From the NCBI RefSeq assembly GCF_000524195.1, contig NW_020170572.1, positions 61,021 through 75,109 of the forward strand: 14,089 nt of DNA. Reading direction: 5' to 3'. Source of the DNA: Echinococcus granulosus (Eukaryota; Platyhelminthes; Cestoda; Cyclophyllidea; Taeniidae). A model generated the notes under the pieces. That model was not told the origin of the DNA and made no database searches. It was given only the letters and a program-made list of their open reading frames with translations. Position 1 is the stretch's first letter; each line of letters starts with the position of its first letter. The position numbers and the translations under genes were made by a program. This document shows positions 10,011 through 14,089 of this stretch, one piece after another.

Positions 10011-10013
10011 TGA

Positions 10014-10490
10014 TTTGTAACTCTGTCTGCTCTCCTTGCAAGGGGCAGTAGCAGAATTAGCGAGTTTAAAATTGGAGTGGGGGTGAGGTTTAAAGAGATA
10101 ACCGCGGAAAATCCGCGCTCTTTCATATGCTGGATCTGTCAAAAGCAAATCCAGCCCAAACGAATAGTACTTTGCCATCATTCTTTTCGTCAGGTCTGTG
10201 TGCAAGCAAGTGACTCTGAAATTGTAATGCAGGTTGCCTATTTGTCGTTTGTGCAATGTGTGCCCAAACACAGACCAATGTGTGCTGCATGACAGGCTGC
10301 ACAGATTGGACATGCACCTATGGCAGATGTGCGGCGGATTTGGTGTACTGGGTGCCATAGACATTTGACCAACATTTGCACTGATTTTGCAAATTTGAGA
10401 AACACAAGCGCTTTCTTGCTTGCAATTGTGCTGTCTAGCTGTCAAGATGAGGTGCTTTTGGATGTTAAGGAAGTGTCACTGATTGCTAAA
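10014..10490 (+). pseudogene. RING-finger (TRIM-like) exon remnant
   Basis: A plus-strand frame stays open from 10014 to 10490 except for one TGA at 10290-10292. The codons from 10128 read C-W-I-C, then 11 residues, then C-H-H-S-F-R-Q-V-C. This is the RING order C-x2-C-x11-C-x-H-x2-C-x2-C with the fifth ligand Cys replaced by Arg (10188-10190). The 11-residue spacing, the internal Pro-Lys (10155-10160) and H-S-F match TRIM-type RINGs. A Cys at 10257 could be ligand seven, but the eighth is missing. After the stop, C-T-G-C, seven residues, then C-T-D-F (10344-10388) resembles a damaged B-box (C-x2-C-x7-C-x2-C). The Arg codon CGT is one transition from TGT, TTT is one change from TGT, and the TGA could be a decayed CGA. 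A pyrimidine-rich tract ending in AG (10021-10042) precedes the frame and a GTAAGT donor lies at 10501. Intact function as a ubiquitin ligase is unlikely. Confidence 0.4.
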
Positions 10491-10505
10491 TAATGCAATC
10501 GTAAG

Positions 10506-10638
10506 TGTTACGGTAAACCTCATCTTTAGCCTCATCCAAAAAGCTACCTCTTTTCCTACCTTCACCAATCGTCCTCTCTAGCTACAACCAACTGACCAGT
10601 TAACATAATATCACGATCAAGATTACATTCTCCAAGGA
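10506..10638. repeat. Dispersed repeat A, copy 1 (133 bp)
   Basis: This aligns over its whole length with 11276-11408 in the same orientation, at roughly three-quarters identity by eye. Shared landmarks in order are TGTTAC, AACCTCAT, TTTAG, TCATCCA, CTACCTC, AATCGTCC, AGCTA, TAACAT, ATCACGATCAA, ATTAC and CCAAG. Both copies span 133 bases. It directly follows the RING-like remnant and is followed after about 55 bases by repeat B. No coding potential is seen. Confidence 0.8.
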
Positions 10639-10692
10639 GACGGAACTACTTTCCTTAAAATCCAGTCTTCAGTATTTTTACCGCGACTGTTT

Positions 10693-10820
10693 AACAATAA
10701 AGATTCGAATACCTAAATTATAGGAAAGGGGGGGCTAGGTGAAAGTAGGAAAGGAAAATAAAGCATTGAAAATTTGGGAAAGAGAAATAGCGGTGATGAA
10801 AAAAGATGCAAAATAAATAA
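10693..10820. repeat. Dispersed repeat B, copy 1
   Basis: This aligns with 13938-14065 in the same orientation, close to 80 percent by eye. Both start AACAATAAAGA.TCGAATACC.AAATT.TAGGAAAG, continue with GGCTAGGTG.AAGTAGGA, and then run into purine-rich sequence with AAAGAGAAA and GGTGATGAAA-like blocks. The AT-rich 3' part (AAATAAATAAATACATAAG) could be a decayed tail. Copy 1 carries a run of seven G at the position where copy 2 has GTGGAGG. Confidence 0.8.
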
Positions 10821-10940
10821 ATACATAAGTTGCTTATTTAAATAAAAGTGTGACCCATTCGGCATCAGGAGGTTGTACTTCCAAATAAGACACTGACCAT
10901 TGGTCATAGTAATAGCCTCCCGACTCTTCCATATGCAAGC

Positions 10941-11183
10941 ATGCAGAGTATTCTTTCACACAACTTAGTTGGATTACGATTTCGGGGCAGACTTTGTCCA
11001 CAGCCAGGAATGGTAGTGCTAAGTGAAACCAATGTAAAAGGACGACCATTATGTGCTTTATCCGTCATACTGACGACCGGGCGAAGGCCGCCAACCTTTG
11101 AACAAAAAGTCTGTATGATATTTCGAGTAGCTCCTATTTCATGCCACGGACAGAACGTGCATTCAGACCAACATGAATTTTAG
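10941..11183 (+). other. Open frame with a possible endonuclease-like LSET motif
   Basis: This 80-codon frame contains V-V-L-S-E-T at 11013-11030. Apurinic-type endonuclease domains of non-LTR retrotransposons commonly contain A-L-S-E-T early in the domain. The frame lies on the same strand as, and upstream of, the RT remnant at 11513-11734, as expected for endonuclease followed by RT. Four residues are weak evidence, and no other endonuclease motif (such as S-D-H) was found. The gap to the RT part is much shorter than in a full element. Confidence 0.15.
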
Positions 11184-11275
11184 GCCACAATCAAGACAGA
11201 AGCAACAACTGCCATATTGAATGCGTGGAACTGACGTAACGATGAGAGTAGATGGAGGGCTTCCATTCTAGTTCT

Positions 11276-11408
11276 TGTTACTGCAAAACCTCATTTTTAG
11301 TTTCATCCACAAAACTACCTCCTTTCTGCCTACTTTAATCGTCCTTCTTCATTCACAGCTAGCTAACCAAGTAACATATCATCACGATCAAAATTACGTT
11401 CCCCAAGA
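11276..11408. repeat. Dispersed repeat A, copy 2 (133 bp)
   Basis: This is the partner of 10506-10638 in direct orientation, 770 bp downstream. The alignment ends sharply after CCAAGA: beyond it copy 1 continues GACGGAAC and copy 2 continues TCAGCCTT. No repeat B follows this copy. A and B are therefore separate units that happen to be adjacent at copy 1, or copy 2 has lost B. Confidence 0.8.
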
Positions 11409-11512
11409 TCAGCCTTGATGTGTTGAGCCTAAAACAGGGCATTTTTCTCCTCATACTTCTAACTCGCTAATACTACTCACTATTGCAATAACACCACCTG
11501 AAATTCAACAAA

Positions 11513-11734
11513 TTGCCATTTGCAAATAGACTACAACTGTCTTTACTAATTTTGCAACTATGCTTTCATTCCATGCCCTCTCTACGCATGCTAAAGGACA
11601 TCCAGTCCGAGTTGGACTTATCTGCTGTGGCTGTCGGGGTGTCAATCGCCCCGCAGAAAGTAATGTGCACCTGTGAGATGCTGGAGGTGGGTATACGATA
11701 TACGTTAGATGTAGGCAAACTGTTCCTCGTATGA
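11513..11734 (+). pseudogene. Non-LTR retrotransposon reverse transcriptase fragment
   Basis: The plus-strand frame of 73 codons carries M-L-K-D-I-Q-S-E-L-D (residues 26-35), then G-V-S-I-A-P-Q-K-V-M (residues 42-51), then L-D-V-G-K (65-69). This order matches the RT region after the catalytic box in RTE/CR1-like elements: a helix with L-Q-x-x-L, then G-L-x-I-x-x-x-K-T-x-x-M, then I-x-L-D-G-K. The Thr of the K-T pair is missing, consistent with a lost codon. F-A-N-R at residues 3-6 could be a decayed F-A-D-D box, although the spacing is about six residues too long. A TGA follows where the Y-L-G-S block would be expected. This is a dead fragment. It lies on the opposite strand from the fragment at 2490-2699 and covers an overlapping part of the same domain, so the two come from separate insertions. 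Confidence 0.55.
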
Positions 11735-11739
11735 TCATT

Positions 11740-12225
11740 CAACAAGCTGTCTCATGTAAAATAGGTAAGAAGGAAGCAAGTGAGACCATGCGTACCTCAG
11801 TAAAAATGCATAATTAGCTCATATTTCTGACTAGAATAAAATGTATCAATTGCCTGTCTGGTCATTGAATTAGCACAGATTGATAGATTAGGGCAAATAA
11901 TTTTCGACTGCTCTAGAGTAACTTCACCACGAACTCGGGTGTAATTGACTTAGTTTCCGTTCTAACCGTGATCGTACAACGCCACTCTGCTTTGTGGTAA
12001 TCATTCAACACTGCAATTAATATGCAAAATTTGCATTGACTGAAGCAAATTGTGCATTTTACAGTTTCGAGCCTTCCCAGTGGCTAGTTTAACAACTAGA
12101 TTTTTTGACTTGAAATACCTGGCAGCATTCTCATTTGTGTGCGCCAACACTAACAGAAATGTTGAAAGAAAATGGAAATGTGGATCTACCACTTAAAGCG
12201 TCGATTTGACAGTAGAATTAGAGTA
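11740..12225. other. Non-coding stretch, no gene recognised
   Basis: The sequence downstream of the RT fragment shows no continuation of the domain. A 15-bp palindrome ATGCAAA-A-TTTGCAT lies at 12022-12036 and includes an octamer (ATTTGCAT) of the kind bound by POU factors. This is probably a chance occurrence in AT-rich DNA. Confidence 0.4.
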
Positions 12226-12232
12226 AATCCTT

Positions 12233-12303
12233 GACCTCAGAATCAGCAGCACGAGCGCATAGGAAGGCTTGCCATGAACCACACTCGAATGGCCAACTGA
12301 TGC
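12233..12303. repeat. Dispersed repeat C, copy 2
   Basis: This is the partner of 4819-4891 (see shared blocks there). The similarity fades after CAACTGATGC at the right edge and before TTGACCT at the left. The two copies are about 7.4 kb apart in the same orientation. Confidence 0.5.
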
Positions 12304-12309
12304 TATGTG

Positions 12310-12780
12310 TTCAGTCGGTCGGTCGACGCCAACTAATCACATGCTTGTACGGGTATCTGGCACCTGCCTTTAGCTCATCAACAACCATATTTGGCCATCT
12401 TCATCTTTACATAAACCAGCACTTAGTGTGCGCATTCGGTGTTGTGGTGCACTTTTAATTCGGTGGTCCAGTACCTCTCACGCTAACCCATCCAACGCCC
12501 GTCTATTCTCTTTGGTGGTAGTGGAGTCTGTGTTTAACAGCTGCAATGCAAGCGACATTATAGAAGAAGTAACGTTTACCACTATTCTGGTGACTGATAT
12601 TTCTGCATGCAAAGCTGAAAGTTTGAGTGCCTGACCGATGCTGTGGCAATGGCGGAACGACAGTTTATGCCTTCAAGGCTTAGATATTCCGAACACCTTT
12701 TAAATGGTTTGGGTTCCTTTTTGATTGTGCGAAATCTTCACTAATAGTGTGGATTTAATTTATTTATTAGGGGTCAATAA
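12310..12780. other. Non-coding stretch, no gene recognised
   Basis: Two overlapping plus-strand frames (12231-12458 and 12428-12634) show no domain. A short TCGG repeat occurs at 12313-12324. Confidence 0.4.
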
Positions 12781-12792
12781 GCAAACTTCTTC

Positions 12793-12833
12793 GTCGTAGA
12801 TAATCTTTGCCAAATCATCAGATTATCTATGAT
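12793..12833. repeat. Hairpin with 13-bp arms and 15-nt loop
   Basis: 12793-12805 pairs with 12821-12833. The inner nine pairs (TAGATAATC / GATTATCTA) are perfect and the outer four include two G.T wobbles. It is AT-rich and stops at a C/C mismatch. It is too short for a standard microRNA precursor. Confidence 0.65.
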
Positions 12834-13118
12834 CAGAATGACTTGATCTGGGCAGCACAATGCAAGCTAATGCAGTATAAATTGGAGAATGCTGTGCATC
12901 AGCAACCATCAATAAACCTTATCAAGGAGTGTGAGCTGTTAAAGTGGGTCCGTTAAGCCCTGCTCTCCAAAAGAATTGAGTGTGACCTGGATGGCGACTC
13001 TGCATCCGACCAAGAGATTACTCAAACAATTGTAACCCATGCTTACTTAACGATGATGATAGGTCATTTTACCTTTGTTTCTGATTTATTGACGTGGGGT
13101 ATTTGGTTGAAGAGGTCC
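12804..13118 (+). other. Protein-like frame broken by one stop (possible gene fragment)
   Basis: A plus-strand frame is open from 12804 to a TAA at 12954-12956 and then again to a TAA at 13119-13121, about 105 codons in total. The translation has a balanced, helix-like composition (for example LIWAAQCKLMQYKLENAV, then ALLSKRIECDLDGDSASDQE), unlike the Ser/Phe/Leu-rich readings of random AT-rich DNA. It contains no motif that I recognise. An AG at 12820-12821 could serve as an acceptor, but its tract is weak. This could be a decayed exon or an unrecognised transposon segment. Chance cannot be excluded. Confidence 0.2.
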
Positions 13119-13124
13119 TAAGTT

Positions 13125-13930
13125 AGTCGTGCAATTTCCACGTTAATAGATAGCATTGTCTACGAGATGCCCTCTACACTACACCAATTGCCTTCAGAAT
13201 ATACTGAGCGGGACCTAATATGTTGCTTCTTAGTCTCGACTGCTCATCCCATGTGCATTTGCCGAAACACCTGTTTCCTCCACCGTCTGCTGTACTGCCG
13301 ATGGAGCGCTGCTCTAACTATGCACTGAGGAAGGTACCAGTGCTAGCTGAGTACATTGATATGTGCGTAGATGGATGAGTGGGTGGATAAAGGCATGCAC
13401 ACAGAGATATTAAGGCTTATGAATGCACAGGGCTTAAATACACAAACAATGCTCCGAGGTGCACGCTCTCGCCTATGGAATTGATTACCGAGTGGAAGGT
13501 GAGGTGGCCAAAGCCATTGCCTTACCAGTTTGTTAGAGACCTTGCCTCTTCATTCACACAATAATAAACTGATTAAATTAGCCAGTATAATCTAATTCTT
13601 CAGCTTGCATAATTTTCCATGTCCCTAGTGCATCCTAGTTAGATTGAAGTATAATACCGGAGCAGAGTAGCATTAGAATAGAGTTCACACAACTAGAAAT
13701 GCCTTACATGATTACACATGACGCAAATCTCATCGACATACAACTAAATTCACCTGTCAGCTCAAATATAGCTCAGTAGCTGAATGTGAAGTGTTGTGCT
13801 GATTTAACACAATAGCATATCTGCACTAATAATAATAGTAACACTAATAACCCTTAATATTTTAAGCAGGTTTGGTGCAAACCGGATACAAAATCCACAT
13901 TTCACTATAGCAGCTATTTGGGACTAATAT
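13125..13930. other. Non-coding stretch, no gene recognised
   Basis: A GATG/GGTG-rich short run lies near 13369-13387, and an imperfect TGGC-CAAA-GCCA stem near 13506-13517. Otherwise the stretch is AT-rich with dense stops. Confidence 0.5.
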
Positions 13931-13937
13931 CAATAAC

Positions 13938-14065
13938 AACAATAAAGACTCGAATACCCAAATTTTAGGAAAGTGGAGGCTAGGTGGAAGTAGGACAGAA
14001 AAATATACCAAAAGAAAATTTTAGAAAGAGAAAGTGGTGGTGAAAGAAAGACACACAATAAGAAA
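13938..14065. repeat. Dispersed repeat B, copy 2
   Basis: This is the direct-orientation partner of 10693-10820, 3.2 kb downstream. The shared left edge AACAATAAAG is sharp: before it the two flanks differ. The right edge fades near 14065, close to the end of the window, so the element may continue beyond it. No repeat A precedes this copy. Confidence 0.75.
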
Positions 14066-14089
14066 CTACAGGGATTAGAGATAGATTAC

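Noticed and set aside
10002..10445. 147-codon minus-strand frame
   Set aside because: It lies antisense to the RING-like plus-strand frame, and its own translation shows no motif.
12022..12036. ATGCAAA-A-TTTGCAT palindrome with POU octamer
   Set aside because: Single site in AT-rich DNA without neighbouring promoter features.
1..14089. tRNA, rRNA, CRISPR array, bacterial operon or phage content
   Set aside because: No tRNA-like cloverleaf box pair, no regularly spaced repeats, no ribosome-binding-site-linked ORFs and no long coding frames were seen.

Overview
This window looks like non-coding, repeat-laden nuclear DNA from a eukaryote, most likely an invertebrate animal. GC content is around 40 percent by eye. 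No intact ATG-started gene is present: the longest stop-free stretches are about 110 to 180 codons, and most fit chance or skewed base composition. What can be recognised is decayed mobile-element and gene debris, plus short dispersed repeats. Remnants of non-LTR retrotransposon reverse transcriptases would suit a flatworm or similar animal, but the sequence does not prove the taxon.

Layout from left to right. 1-2400: mostly featureless, with a strong short hairpin at 203-237 and a nested inverted-repeat block at 1137-1249. 2396-2700: a diverged 39-bp tandem duplication next to a minus-strand reverse transcriptase fragment. 2700-4700: featureless apart from small inverted repeats and one weak exon-like stretch at 3645-3747. 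4819-4891: first copy of dispersed repeat C, whose second copy is at 12233-12303. 4900-7400: no recognisable gene, only unrecognised open frames. 7480-7845: a long purine-rich plus-strand tract that produces an artefactual 180-codon minus-strand frame. 7850-10010: featureless. 10014-10490: a near-open plus-strand frame with a RING-finger-like cysteine/histidine pattern, damaged at one zinc ligand and interrupted by one stop codon. 10506-11408: dispersed repeats A (two direct copies) and B (one copy, with its partner at 13938-14065). 11513-11734: a plus-strand reverse transcriptase fragment. 12800-13121: a hairpin and a protein-like frame with one stop. 13938 to the end: the second B copy.

Nothing indicates a working operon, pathway or defence system. 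The coherent picture is a graveyard of at least two retroelement insertions in opposite orientations, one damaged zinc-finger exon, and three low-copy dispersed repeat families. The most useful leads are the two reverse transcriptase remnants, the RING-like pseudo-exon and the A/B/C repeat families. All family calls come from reading motifs by eye, without database searches.
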